64,000 bases of DNA from Rotaria macrura. Lineage: Eukaryota > Rotifera > Eurotatoria > Philodinida > Philodinidae. Positions within the stretch are counted from its first letter, which is position 1; each line of letters begins with the position of its first letter. Positions 37,414 through 50,000 of this stretch are shown here, in pieces. Both the position numbers and the translations under genes were made by a program. Below the pieces are notes generated by a model. The model worked only from the letters and a program-made list of their open reading frames with translations. It was not told the DNA's origin and made no database searches. Location of the stretch: positions 94,775 through 158,774 of the forward strand of contig OENT01000220.1 in NCBI GenBank assembly GCA_900239685.1, written 5' to 3'.

Positions 37414-38567
37414 TTGGATTGGCAAGACATTTTTTGGGATTTTTTTCGAAAAATTTCTTTTTATTTTTTAACTGTAAGAATGTAACTCTAGTCTCAACAA
37501 TGTATGCTCCATTTACTATCTATGACTTGTCGCCAACGTCGTGTTAAAGAAAGAACCCCGTCGAACTTTTTCTCGCGCAAATGATTAGAAAGAGAATGCA
37601 ACAAATGGTAGTCGGTGAGGGTCGAGTTCGTAGAATACGATGGATATGAAAGCGCCGTCCATCCGAGAGCTTCAATGCTTTTTTACCCATTGACTTTGCA
37701 GTATGAGGTCGGATGCTGTCATGTAAAAAATAAATCTTATGCTGTTTTTTCGAGAATTTTGCTGTAACGTGGCCCAATCGCTGACGGTAGAAATCAGTAG
37801 TAATAGTGCTATCGGTCGGCAAAAGCTCGCACTGAATCATGTTTCTTACACTCCAGCAAGGACTGAACGCAACCATTCTTGGATCAAGTTCAATTTTGCG
37901 TCGCTTTGCTGCCTTGTCCAGCTCCCAGCCATTGCTACTTGCGCATGTGGTTCACATACAGTATCCCTCCTTCCATTGATGGTAATAAGACTACGGAGTC
38001 ATTGATAGTTGTGATGAGACGTCATTAATTCTACACAAGCATCAACACTGAGTTGGAGCTGATGTGGTGATAATTCCTGTGATATCCAAATTCCGTATTT
38101 GCACGTTTTGCCTAATTCGTGCAGATATGTTTCCACTGTAATATAAGAGCACCGAAGTTGCTCTGCTAAACACCGAGTACTCACTATAGGATCTTCTTCG
38201 ATAAGTTGCTTTACGATATCCACATTCACCTATACTGGTCTCCCGGTATGAAGTAAATCATCGAGTTCGAAGTTGCCGTTCTTGAATCGATGGAATCAAT
38301 GTTTCGCTGTACGAATAAAGACTAGTTGCTTGTTGGTTCCGTTGCTTGCTGACCCAAACGGAATTCATGAAGAAAGAGCAATCGTAGCGCTCTACGAGAT
38401 ATCTTCGCTTCTAATTCGAGATCAACGTCCATGCGCATAATTTTGTTATTGTTCGAAAGATATTCGTACCCTCTATATATATACCCCGAGTATGGAAACT
38501 TCTAGAACTTTCTCGCCGGTTTTAGGAAATTTAGAAAAAAAACGCAAAAAATTTCTTGCCAACCGAA
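37414..38567 (-). mobile_element. mariner-family DNA transposon, inactivated, with both ends
   Basis: The left end TTGGATTGGCAAGACATTTT and the complement of the right end (TTCGGTTGGCAAGAAATTTT) form imperfect terminal inverted repeats of about 40 bp. The element is flanked on both sides by TA (37412-37413 and 38568-38569), the Tc1/mariner target duplication. It is 1154 bp long with a minus-strand transposase remnant inside. The intact target duplication and well-matched ends indicate moderate age. Confidence 0.92.
37547..38438 (-). pseudogene. mariner transposase pseudogene
   Basis: The remnant starts MRMDVDLELEAKISRRALR, continues after a frameshift into NVDIVKQLIEEDP and HLHELGKTCKYGIW, then TSHHNYQ followed by a stop where the family has W, and ends with FLHDSIRPHTAKS. 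These are hallmark segments of mariner (DD34D) transposases: the paired helix-turn-helix DNA-binding half and the HDNARPH catalytic block. The first catalytic Asp segment (GDEKW in active relatives) is not preserved. At least two frameshifts and several stops make it non-functional. Confidence 0.9.
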
Positions 38568-38569
38568 TA

Positions 38570-41300
38570 GAAGACACTCAGGAATAGAATGAAGAGAAAA
38601 ACCTGCTCACGAGTTAGGATAATGATGCAAAGATATTGTATGAAAGATAAATCCAGCATATGGAGTTGTTCTTTGAGTGAAGAACATTTTATTTTATTTT
38701 TTCATTTTTGAGGTCGTGTTGTTAAATAAAAGATTGCGTTTTGACTGGAAGAAGATAAACATTTGATAAAAGTGTGCATGTGTATCACTCTTCCCTTGGA
38801 TGACTACATCGCTGGAAAAAATTGGATCATGTATGAAGCAGCATTTTGTCTGTCAAAAACCATAAGGAGAAGAGAAACACTTTCGTTGTTTAACTCATCT
38901 GTAGATTTTAGCCATGGATATTGTTTTCGAAAGAATTCGGTGTTATGCTGTGCTTTGCACACTGAGGCTTACAAACTTTGAATATTTCAATGTCTTTGGT
39001 TGATACAAAATTCACTGACCGACTTTGTTCACATTTACTCTATGAGAAACTAATTATAGGCATGTACAAGTCTTTTCACTTCGAACGAATGTCGAACAAG
39101 TGTCATCCAAATGGCGGTAGATTCAGATCTGTCGATCTAAATTTCAACGGATTACAAACGTTTGATTTCACCACGTTTAAAAATGCTTACTAGATTAGTT
39201 GGTCACTATTCAAGTCGTTGCAGATATTATACTTTCCACGCATGACTAGAATTTCGTCATCGAACAGAGTGGATCAAGTGCTACCACAACTATTGCTTAT
39301 CTTTAGTTCTTGCTTGCGGTTACGAATAATTGCAATACAGTTGTATCGGCATATGCGATGAATTTCGAGTAGATTTGTCCTTCATTTAACTACCACGTTC
39401 ATATTATGATCATTCGATCAATGCCCTATAACGATAACTGTTCCTGTGCGTCGAAAGCTGTCGGTACTACTTAAGTCGCCGTTTTGGATGCTAATTCATC
39501 TAAAATCATACCAATCAAGGATTTAGAAATTGGTGTGTACGTCGAATGAATCATTTATCCCTTCAATTCTCGACTGATTTTATGGTTTCTTTGTGTCTTG
39601 CTGTCATATTCAAGAACAAATGAACGACACCAGCACTGTCAATATCACCTACGTGCATGCTCCTGTTATTCTCTTCACAAATTCAAGTCGGTATCACATT
39701 AATCCAATACTGTGGCCAATCTTGTGAGCAAGTTATTCGTCATAATTCGAAAAATGTTCCACCTCCTACTGTTCATGTACTCACACATAACAATTTAATT
39801 CACTCTACACAGAGCTCTTCTTCTTCTTAGTTTCTACAATGATATTGCAGTTGTTCTCAAGTGGATTCCCTTCGTTATAGTACGTCTTGTAAACAAAATT
39901 CTACCATCATTGAAAGCAGCGCATGAATATAGTTGGACCTATAAGCATCACTGCTAGTGCGATTATCGATACTGCTACAATGACATTGAACTCAAGAAGA
40001 CTCCATCATACGATGCTTGACTTGTAATTGGTACCAATAATGCAAACACTTGTGTTAGACTCTTTTCTTTCGCATTCATTAAAAATCCCCAAGTTTCATT
40101 GTTAATCATAACTTTATCTCCTACCAGGCACGCTCACCTAAAATAATTGTTGACTTTATACTGTGCATGTTTGTGATGATGGCCATAATTGTTCCGATAG
40201 TTTATTTTATTCAGCTAGAAGATGATCGTGCAGTTCTAGTTGGTAATAAATTTTCTGTCATTGTCAGAATCAGAGATGTCAGCAGGGCAAAATAAGATTT
40301 TTGCGCCCTGGAAATTTCAAGAATTAGGTTTGAAAAATGATTTTCATGATTTATTTCAAAAAGATATCTTCCGAATTACTACAAAATTAAGGTTGTGGGT
40401 AGGCATGTCGAGCTTGAAGATCTGATCCCTACTTGTCACATCCTCGATGCTAATAAAATGATCGCTGACTTTGCTAAAGGTAAATCAAGTTTCACCATGA
40501 TTTGCGGAATATCAAGCAACTACTATGAACGCAAAGACAGCCCTAATAATGTGATTGCCGCTCTTTATTCTTTAAAGTCACCAAATGCCCTGTTTTAAAG
40601 TGTGCTGACCGCACTGAATGAAATCCCTACCAACCGTACTATCTGAATCCTGTTCAGCAGGGTATTCGCCAAGATCTTCGTAAAAAGTGTTTTTCCGTCG
40701 ATGGTGCGGGTTGGGCGATAAACTATTTCTTCATTGTGACATTCAATATTTCGAATCTCAGATGCGAAACACGATTGAATTTGAGATCGACCTTCAACAT
40801 GTATTTAAAATACTAGACACTGTTTCGAGAGTCTTTTAATCGACGAACGTACGTTAAGGAATTCTATATTTAGTATTTTCACCTAATTGACTGCTAAGAA
40901 TGGCATTAAATTTAAGAAATTATCGTATTATTTTCTAGGCATTTAAATGTGGAAAATCTAATCTCAAATGAGCAATCTCATGTGAAAAGTGAATCGATTT
41001 CAAGAAAATCCTTTGTGGATAAAAACTGACAATCAGGTTGACAAAGAAAGGCAGAGAGAAGTTTTTCCTCCATACAACATTCATTTCATTTTGAAAAAAT
41101 ACTTTTCTTTATAAAAAAAACTTTCTATGATAAAAATCTATTCGAAACAAAAAAGTAAATTTCGCACCAAGAAAAATACCGGGTAAATGCTTTTATTTGT
41201 ATTGAAATTTCGTTTTTCAGTCCAAATTGAAATAATAAATAAATAAGTTAGATATTGATTTCAATTTCGTAATGAAAATATTGATGAACAAATGTAATTT
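38570..41300. other. gene-poor stretch
   Basis: No intact gene is recognised. A possible decayed or fragmentary coding area lies at about 39620-40620 and is listed separately. No repeats were identified. Confidence 0.4.
39620..40620 (+). pseudogene. possible fragmented coding region with a membrane segment (unrecognised)
   Basis: Plus-strand pieces in different frames look protein-like: MNDTSTVNITYVHAPVILFT near 39622, a hydrophobic LCMFVMMAIIVPIVYFIQL near 40165, LGLKNDFHDLFQKDIFRI near 40330, and LEDLIPTCHILDANKMIADF near 40410 running to 40598. The signal-like, membrane-segment and soluble order could be a decayed membrane protein gene or unrecognised exons. No family assigned; no consistent splice path found. 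Confidence 0.22.
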
Positions 41301-41323
41301 CACACAAATAGAAATAAGAAGAA

Positions 41324-43767
41324 TCAATTTTTAAAATCCTTATATAGAAGGGCATTTCGTATCAGTCGTTGTGCTTTGATTTGTTCGAATGTAGACGATT
41401 GACCTGATGTCCTAAGACTCATTGGTGATAAATTAGCTGTAGCTGCGTTTGCATTCGATTCTTTATTATTGAGACCGAATGCTTGTTTCATTTTCATCGT
41501 TTCGCCTGCTTGAAACCATCGTTGAGGTATCAGTGAGAGAATAACACTGATTAATGAGCATACTATTGCCAATATGAATAATGGAGAATATTTTATATCT
41601 ACCATGTAGAAATCGATGACTAGAAAAATAAAATTGACCTAAATCAGTTCAATGAAGAAAAAGAGCTCACCAGATATCGAAGGAATAGCAGCGATAAAAC
41701 AAGCAGCATGAGGTAATGATGTGTATTCAAATGGAATCGTTGTGTTTAAAACATAAAACACTTGAAAAACAAAAGAAAAATTGGCATGTTTTACTTTTAA
41801 TGATTATTTCTTACAAAGTGCGCAGACAAATGTAATTATTGTCGTTAATGAATAAAAGTGTTGAGTTAAGATTGGTTCAATTCGAGTTATGTGTAAAATG
41901 AAAAGCAACGGCGAAAGAAAAACTGTTCCATATAAACAAACACTTATCATGACTGTTTGATATTTACAGTGTGTTAAAGTTTTCACAAAACCGTGCAAAA
42001 GAATCTATGATGAATTATTTATCGTTGATTGAAATACGATGAGAAAACAAAAGCAGAAATTTACATCAAATATTGTTTTCATTGCGACAGCACAAGTCAT
42101 CATTGACAAGGCAAGTAGAAATTTATTGAAACGAAATCCGTGATCGTGGCCAAGAAACAGTAGAGCTGATAAAGCGATGATATGAGCTATGATCTATTCA
42201 AAGGTAAATCAAAGTTTATCTTTATTCAAGTTCGTTCATTTGAAAAACTAGACAATAACTAAACGAACTTTATTCCCAGTGAATTGCTCGTGTAGAAATA
42301 TCCAACCGAGAATTTGTCGTAATGTTATTTTTATTGAATAGAGTACTATTATTTGAGATGAGTGAAGAATAACCATCGAACGAAATATTAAATAACAAGA
42401 CAGATACCACAGAATAGATAATAAACATGTTTTTATTAAATAGGTTAATAATTTATTAGTTGATGAACATGTTCCGTTGTCAAATATTCGAGCACATTCT
42501 CTTAAATTATTAATAATGCACTTTCATTTTATTAAAAACAAGCATTGTTAGCACAGAAATGTTAGGATTGAAATGTGGACTCCACATGCTTCGCATGTAG
42601 TACAACACTCACTAACAGCGCGACTTAACTTAGTTACTCAGGTCTGTTATTGGAAAAATCATCTTTTCGAAACTCTCGTTCAACTTGCACTTTCCATCGA
42701 ATCTTTTCTTTTCATTTCACTTTTTCGAACTAAAATAAAATATGATTAATGACTTTTTCATGCAAACGAAGATGAACAGTTTTTGAAACAATAAACTAAA
42801 ATCTTCACTGGAAATACGAGTAAGAATCCAATCGAATTCGCCAATTCCACTAATTAATGAAATTCACTTATTTAATCTTCATATAAAAGAAATAAGATTA
42901 TCATGAAAAATGCCAAGGACGATTATAAATAGGTGCATACTCAACGCAAAGAAAGACAATCTAATCTGTTTCTCTATCCTCTATATTCTAGTGCTCTTAT
43001 GCATGTATTGAAAAAGAAATGTGATGATGCGCATCATTTGCCTTCCGGACCCTTCTCGTTCTTTGGCGATGACGGATGTTCTGTCAACTATGCTTATTTC
43101 TTTCTCTTTCAATGAATGGATATTTTTAATGAATTCTTGTGACAGACGACATATCTCTTTTTTGTTTTCAGTCTAGAAACTCATTTTCATATCATGGCGA
43201 CTGATGAAAACTGAAACGAAAGGAAAATGTTTACCTTAGAAAAGCTGCTTTTGCTCGAGCACGTGTTGAATCTTGACGATAAAAATACAAACGTGTAGAT
43301 AAACAAATTAGGAATAAGAAAAAATTCAACATCCATATTATTGCAAAGAAGGAACGTATTGGAGAATTCATCTTTTGCACGTCAAATTTTGTTTCATTCC
43401 TTATCGGGGTTAAATTTACAATTCTATTCATGAATAACGTTTCATCCGCTTCTTTTCTACATTGAACAAGTTTTGTTGCCAATTCAATTGTTATTACGAG
43501 AAGACACGAATAAATCAATGTTAAAATAATAACAAACATAACATATTTCCATTTTTTCGGTTGCTTTACTTGATTATTAAAATTTGTTCGAAGACCAACT
43601 TGATTTGAATTATGATTTGCTGTTAAACATGGAATATTAACTGACGCTTCAGATAAGCGATGTATTGCAACCAATCCATTTTGTCCTTTGGCTACAATTG
43701 ATCTCGATGCAGGAAAATGTTTACTCGTTGGACTATTATGAACATATTCGGATTCAGTTGGTTCCAT
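41324..43767 (-). CDS. SLC35F4: solute carrier family 35 member F3/F4-like transporter
   Basis: On the minus strand six exons (43767-43235, 42500-42269, 42193-42065, 42004-41815, 41760-41671, 41619-41324) give 489 residues. Introns are 734, 75, 60, 54 and 51 nt and all joins hold frame. The protein aligns along its length with the SLC35F3/F4 branch of the drug/metabolite transporter superfamily. Matching segments are the REC-ARIF block after the second membrane segment, SILWYLSCYLIFRS, LGWIFLHEQFTGNK, VAMKTIFD, TVFLSPLLF, IAAIPSIS and the last helix ending SLIPQRW. About ten membrane segments are expected, with an acceptor-free N-terminal tail. SLC35F3 has been linked to thiamine transport; substrate here is unknown. 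F3 versus F4 cannot be decided by eye. The first intron is again long relative to the rest. Confidence 0.88.
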
Positions 43768-43770
43768 CAA

Positions 43771-45117
43771 TAGAAATGAAAGACACCAAGATCAATTGGT
43801 TCTTGTTGTCTTCAGCCAGTCATCTAATAATACAATTAGTAGTAACGGAATTATTCCAAAATAGAGGAGGAAAAAGAAAGCGCACAGTGACGTCTTCTTA
43901 CTTTTTCTTTTTCTTCTTTTCTCATTTCAGTTTGATCTTCGTTCAGTTTTTTTTTCATTTGTGACACAAAACTGGTCTTATTATTGTCATAGCGAGTGCA
44001 CTCTAAAGAAGAACCGGATGTTTCTAGCTGTTTACTTTTCATTGGTGTCTCGTTTCTTTATGTTTGTCTTCAATAAATCTCTATAAATACGTTCAACATT
44101 CAATATCTTTCCAATGAACTGGCAAACACTATTCGAACATCGTCTGCGCCAATTTCACATAATGTCACTAATTTGATTTGCTCATTCCTGCCTTTCCTTT
44201 TAAATATCTAACGTCGAACAGATTGAATCGGTACATAAATAAATAGTTCCTTTTCTTTTTCTTTTCTTCATATGTGAACAATGAACTAGATGTAAGACAC
44301 AAAGAGAATAGAAACCATCGTACCTTTGCTTTACTCCAATACAATCTCTGGTCACAGTTGCATTCATTCGGGATTCTACTTTTTCTTTGCAAGACTTCGT
44401 GTTTACAATTCGAAGGAAAATATGAATTAAGTCTTTTCTAAACATTTAGTTTTGCCAAAATTAAACTAAACTCGTCTCATCTAATCGAAACCGATAAAAC
44501 CATGCTTGTGTTGTTTCGGCGCTCAAATTTACTTACCAACGAACACGATAAAAATAATAAACTAAAGCAAAACAATTGATCCTATTTGAGAAAGTTTTAC
44601 GGGATCATTTGATTTCGATGTACAAAATTTCTTTTTCATGACATGAGCCCATCATTGAACGCCTCGTCTTAGGGGCCAAGAGACCCGCTTCAGCGTCAAA
44701 GCCATGACTTTCGTGATCAATTTTTTAAGAATATTTGAATTCTCAAGTTTCGAATTGCTGAGTTCTTGAAAATTCTGATGATGTTTTCATCTTGAAAAAG
44801 TTTAAGGAAAGTGTTAGAATTGTTTTCTGTTTATTCTCTCGAACACTAAATGAAGCTTAGCTACGGAATCACTCATGCCAAGTTCTACAATTCGCTTGAA
44901 TCGTCTTGAACAAGTCGACTGTTGAAAATTAAAAATTAACTCTGTATATTTTAGACATAGTAAGAAGAAGAAAATTTCCTGTGAAGTCTTTACGTAAAAG
45001 AAAATAATATATAACTTGAATCAACTCGACGACTTACACCTTGCAGCTATTTCAAATACAATTGAAGTCAGAGTCAAAGAAGCGAACATCTTTTTAAAAT
45101 TTCCTATTCTTTCTATG
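43771..45117. other. upstream region of the SLC35F-type gene
   Basis: No gene recognised. It should include the promoter of the minus-strand transporter. Short open frames at 43851-44445 are low in recognisable motifs. Confidence 0.4.
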
Positions 45118-47094
45118 CGTTTGAAAGCTACTATCTGAAATCATTCGCTCCAAATCTTCTTGTTCTTCCATAGTCAAGTTATTCTCAGTCAGCAACGGAT
45201 TGCTTCTTAATAGCGATGAACACAATCCTGACTATGCGCGATACATTAATCTCAAATAGGATTTGAATTTCATGACGAAGACAAGTTTTCTCTTAATTGA
45301 ATCTTTTTAGAAAACAAACGAGATGAACAGCAATGGAAAGACTAGCAAATGTCTTTTAGTTGAGAATGTTTCCCAGAGTGGCAAAGCTCCTCGTATCCTT
45401 TATTCAATTTAATATTCGAACACAAGTCTCACTGTTAAAGAATAGAAACATCTAAGAACTTCAAATAAAACGATATCTCAAAAAAGAAATTGAGTTTATC
45501 GTCCATCGATTAATTCAAATCATTCTCTTACTATTATTGATCCGTAGCGATAATCGATTGGGCTCTGATCATCAGACTATAGTTCATTCTATGACTGATG
45601 AATGTCGATCGTGAAGTTAAAAATTTTTTTAATTCAGCATCGATATTGATCAACACTTCAAGACTCATTTAAATAAATGTGTCGACAATGCACTCAATAT
45701 CTTTTTTTCTTGACTAGATTCTAATAAATTAAGGATACTAAAACGCTCTCGGGCATCATTGTATGTAAAATTGTTTTATAAATTGTGTAAAGTGCACGTA
45801 GACTCGAAGTTATTCATAAAAGATATTCAGGTAAAAATACCAATTGCAGAATCGCTCCCCACCACCCGTCTCGACTAAAAGGCAAAGAGAGAGAGAGAGA
45901 GCTGACACGAGTAAGTAGACGTTATCGAATCTGAAATCTGATGTTAAATCGGTGAAACAGTTCACTATCCAACTCGAACAACTCAATTGATGTGTGGCAG
46001 ACTTGACATTTTCAAATGATCGACAAGCATAGAGCAATCGTATTTCGCTGCATTAAGTCATCAATTGATCATGAAACGAGCTATTCAATCATTGATTGGC
46101 TGCTTTGACGAGAAGTTGAACTTCGTCACTAATCGCACGCTTATTGGCTCCGGCAAGTGAACATTCACTTTCTTCATACATCATGCATTTATTTTACTTC
46201 AACAAAAACCAAGTTTCATCTTCGATCGCCTTCTCAATCCGATAGTCGAATCATTCAATCTCGTCAGACTTCAGTTTTTCCTAGAGCGATCTAAATTTGA
46301 TCTTCAACATTAATTTCTCTTGCGTCAACAGCAATGCCAAGATCAATACATTCAAAACGAAAATATTACTCGAGAAACAAACTATCGGAAAGTTTTCTTC
46401 TCAATAAATTCAGCTTTAATGAACAGAAAATATTCGAAGTCTACAAAATTGAAAACGGCTCGATGCAAATGTCACTCGGCAATCGAACGATAATCGTTGA
46501 TAACCACTAACTGATTTTGTCATCTTGTCTCGAATGATTTTAACATCAGATTCATGTATGATTGAGCCATCGAAGAATTCTCGTTCAAAACAAGCAAGAA
46601 CTGAACGTTGCGCTAAACAAAAGTAAATATTCATCGAGATGCTTGGAATGATCTTAGGAGCAGTTGGCTGACTCCTCGTAGCTCCTAATCAAATCTATTT
46701 ATTTTCTAGAAATCACCTGCTCTTTTAATCTCTTCTACTTGTTTCCCATGACGTTCTTTGCTGAATGACCACTTGACTGTAAAACTTGTGTTCGAATATT
46801 AAATTGAATAAAGGATACGAGGAGCTTTGCCACTCTGGGAAACATTCTCAACTAAAAGACATTTGCTAGTCTTTCCATTGCTGTTCGTCTCGTTTGTTTT
46901 CTAAAAAGATTCAATTAAGAGAAAACTTGTCTTCGTCATGAAATTCAAATCCTATTTGAGATTAATGTATCGCGCATAGTCAGGATTGTGTTCATCGCTA
47001 TTAAGAAGCAATCCGTTGCTGACTGAGAATAACTTGACTATGGAAGAACAAGAAGACTTGGAGCGAATGATTTCAGATAGCAGCTTTCAAATGC
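45118..47094. repeat. near-perfect 310-bp inverted repeat with 1.36-kb spacer
   Basis: The arms are 45118-45427 and 46784-47094. They are inverted copies with very few differences (for example one G/A change in CATTGCTGTTC[A/G]TCTCG, and one or two near the outer ends). The similarity stops sharply at both borders (inner: AACACAAGT, then divergence). The spacer 45428-46783 has no recognised gene but includes a 16-bp GA run (45886-45901). Near-identity implies a recent event: a fold-back transposon, an inverted segmental duplication, or gene conversion between arms. An ORF start (MEEQEDLERMISDSSF) lies at the outer edge of the right arm. Confidence 0.9.
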
Positions 47095-50000
47095 GAATAT
47101 ATAATCGAGGGCATTCTTGATATTGTCATAAAGTGCTCTTAGAGTTGATATTTAATTTCAATAGAAGTCATAGATCAAGATGGCAAGACTTTTTGTCTTT
47201 CTTTCCGACTCGCTTCAATTCAAGTTTTATTTGTTCTCCTCATGGGCTCCCTCGTTAGCAAAACGTGATACTTCAGTGGTTCGATTGGAATCTGACTGTT
47301 GATAATCGTAGATTACTATCAATGTTATACGAATTATGTCGAAGAATAAAAGTGATGAGTAGCCGAAAAACAATCGCGTTCTTCTGAACCCTATGAACTA
47401 GACGCAACGCTCTCAGATGATCTTTTCAATGAATTTCACGATCGCCGAACAAAAACTCGGAATAAGATGAATTCAAATTTTATTTTAAACGTTTTGAATT
47501 TTGTGATTTGATTCAATCGTCGGCATAAAATGACGAATTATAACTTGATAAATAATTCATATGCAATAGACTCGTCAATCGTAAATATAATGTTAAACTG
47601 GAACGATGGGGAAATCTGGAACAATTACAAGAGAAGGATTCCCATCGAGTTCAGCTTTAGTGTAAAGTTTTAAAATGTAATTGAGAAAAAACTGTTTTTC
47701 ATTCTTGTGTTCTTAAGAGTATTTTGGCATTAATGAAGAACTTTTTGCTAGAATCATAATACTTCACTATCAATATAATAACAGTGTAACATATTCTACG
47801 AGTGCTCAAAGTTCACTGGGATTGAAAAACTATTTTTTCACTTTTTCGGATAGTTCAAACTGATTTTAAAAATCTTGTTTCGGGTCGTTGTGTATGAGAA
47901 TCAACTGTTCGACAAAACTGCTCATTTCATTTAACAAACCAGTGTTTTTTGTTGATGATGAAGAATCTTAAATATCAGTCGGATAGCCAATACTCTACTC
48001 TCGGTGTTAACGACATCTTAAAAATATTTATCGTTGTCTTCGACAAGGAAAGATCGATGAAGTTAAGTCCATTATATTTTTATATAGTTCATATATTTTT
48101 GATAAAGCATTATGAATAGAAATATTCTAACTCCCCTTCAAGTCTTACAAACCGTAACAACAGCAGATCAAACATGACTACTAGGTAGATACAACTCCGT
48201 GGTAAATAATCTGATGTGGACCTATCGTCAATTGTTAGATGATTTTTTAACTTTCGAGATTCTCTACGTTCACTCAAAATATGTGAACTATTAGTTTTTC
48301 ATGTAGAACGAGAATTTTATTGTCGGTGTTAATCAATCGATCGATTTTCTTATTCGATCCAGCAGAGTCAACATAAATAAGCCGGGGTGAAACTGAATCA
48401 AGTAGATTTTAATTCTGTTCACAACGCGTCAGTTCATCTTCGAATTCCTCCATAAACATAATCATGCGCATAGACGATTACTGACCGAGAAGATCAGCAC
48501 GAATCGTACAAATGTCATGCGAGATGAATCCTGGAAAGAAAAAGAAACTGACGTTTGAAAATTTTGAAGTCATTTTATCATCGAAATTTATTATCATAAT
48601 TAGAAACTAAGGAAAGAATTGTTAAGATACAAATGAAAGTACGAATAAGTTAAAACAGCAAAATTCTGTTCAATGAATTCATCGAAAAGAAATTTGAAGT
48701 GAAATAATTTTCGAAAAAAAGAATTTCAGAGCACATGTGTTGGCTAAAATTTATTCTCTCGTTTTTTTTTGTTAATTTCTTTGAGATTAAAAAAGAAAGA
48801 ATTTTTCAAAGCCTGCACACGTTTCACACATTGATATCGAGCGACGTTTGTAAGCTCGTCACACTTTAGTACCGCAAGGGGTCATACTCACAGATGTATC
48901 GAAACCGAAATTCTCAGTTTGTTCTCGAACTTGATCTATCCTAAATCACATTTATAAATACATTATGCGTATTACTCAACACGAAGATGACTTCCACAAT
49001 GGCATTTATGATTGAAATCAGTTCAGCCACATATTGATGAGTGCGACGAGAGCATAAACTGATTAGAAATGATAGACGAGAAGAAACTATTCGAAAGCGA
49101 CGTTTTTCAGCTCTTTATCAAAAATAGTTCACTCGAATATATTGAGAACGATGTCAAGTGATCTGCAACTCCAGAATACATTGGAACTTTCCGTAGTTTG
49201 ATTCTGAAAAAAAGTTTGAATCATTTTTTTTCGAATTTTCAAGTAAAGATAAATGTGCCATCGAAATTAAAGTGCATCTGAAAGTTCAAACGAATTCGAT
49301 TCACGGTTATTCTTGCTGAACATTTCTCTTGTAATACTAATGGAATTAAAATGAGGAATACAACGGACCTGGAAAGAACATCTCTCGATTCAGTTTAACA
49401 ATAGAGATTAAAGCGATCTACTTTCAAAAAAATGTTTTTATTTATAGTATATCTCTCAACTCTAAAAAGAAAATCGAATCTTCTTCAATCAACATGCGTA
49501 TGTCTAATTCGAGAACTTTATCATTTTCTACAATGTAGAAATTCTTCTTTTCATTCCGCTCAATCGTTTCCAATGAAAAGAAAATGATCTAATAGATCGT
49601 CGAGTCCATTACCAATTAGTAGAACAATTAACATCGACACATGAAACAATGTGACGAGTTGTACAGAATATCATGACGAATATCTAAGGCAACAAAAAAC
49701 AATAAGAATACATGTTATATTACAGATAGCACACGTGTACACTGTCGCTAGAGATATGCACTCTAAGGCTAATATTGAGTATCTCTTGTGTCTCTTTTCA
49801 TTCAAAATCATCAACATTGGATCTGTCTTTCGAATGTCTCTTAAAGATTTATAGCCTCAACGACCACAGTACGTTCATGAGAACAAAATTCTATCGATTC
49901 ACCTATCCAGCACAGGGAATACATTTATGCTTGTTACATAGTGTTGATGCACGATAAAAAGAAGATAGAAGCTTCATGAAATGTTTGAACTGCGTCATTC

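Noticed and set aside
42933-43115. Plus-strand frame inside the first intron of the SLC35F-type gene
   Set aside because: Antisense and intronic, low complexity, no motif.
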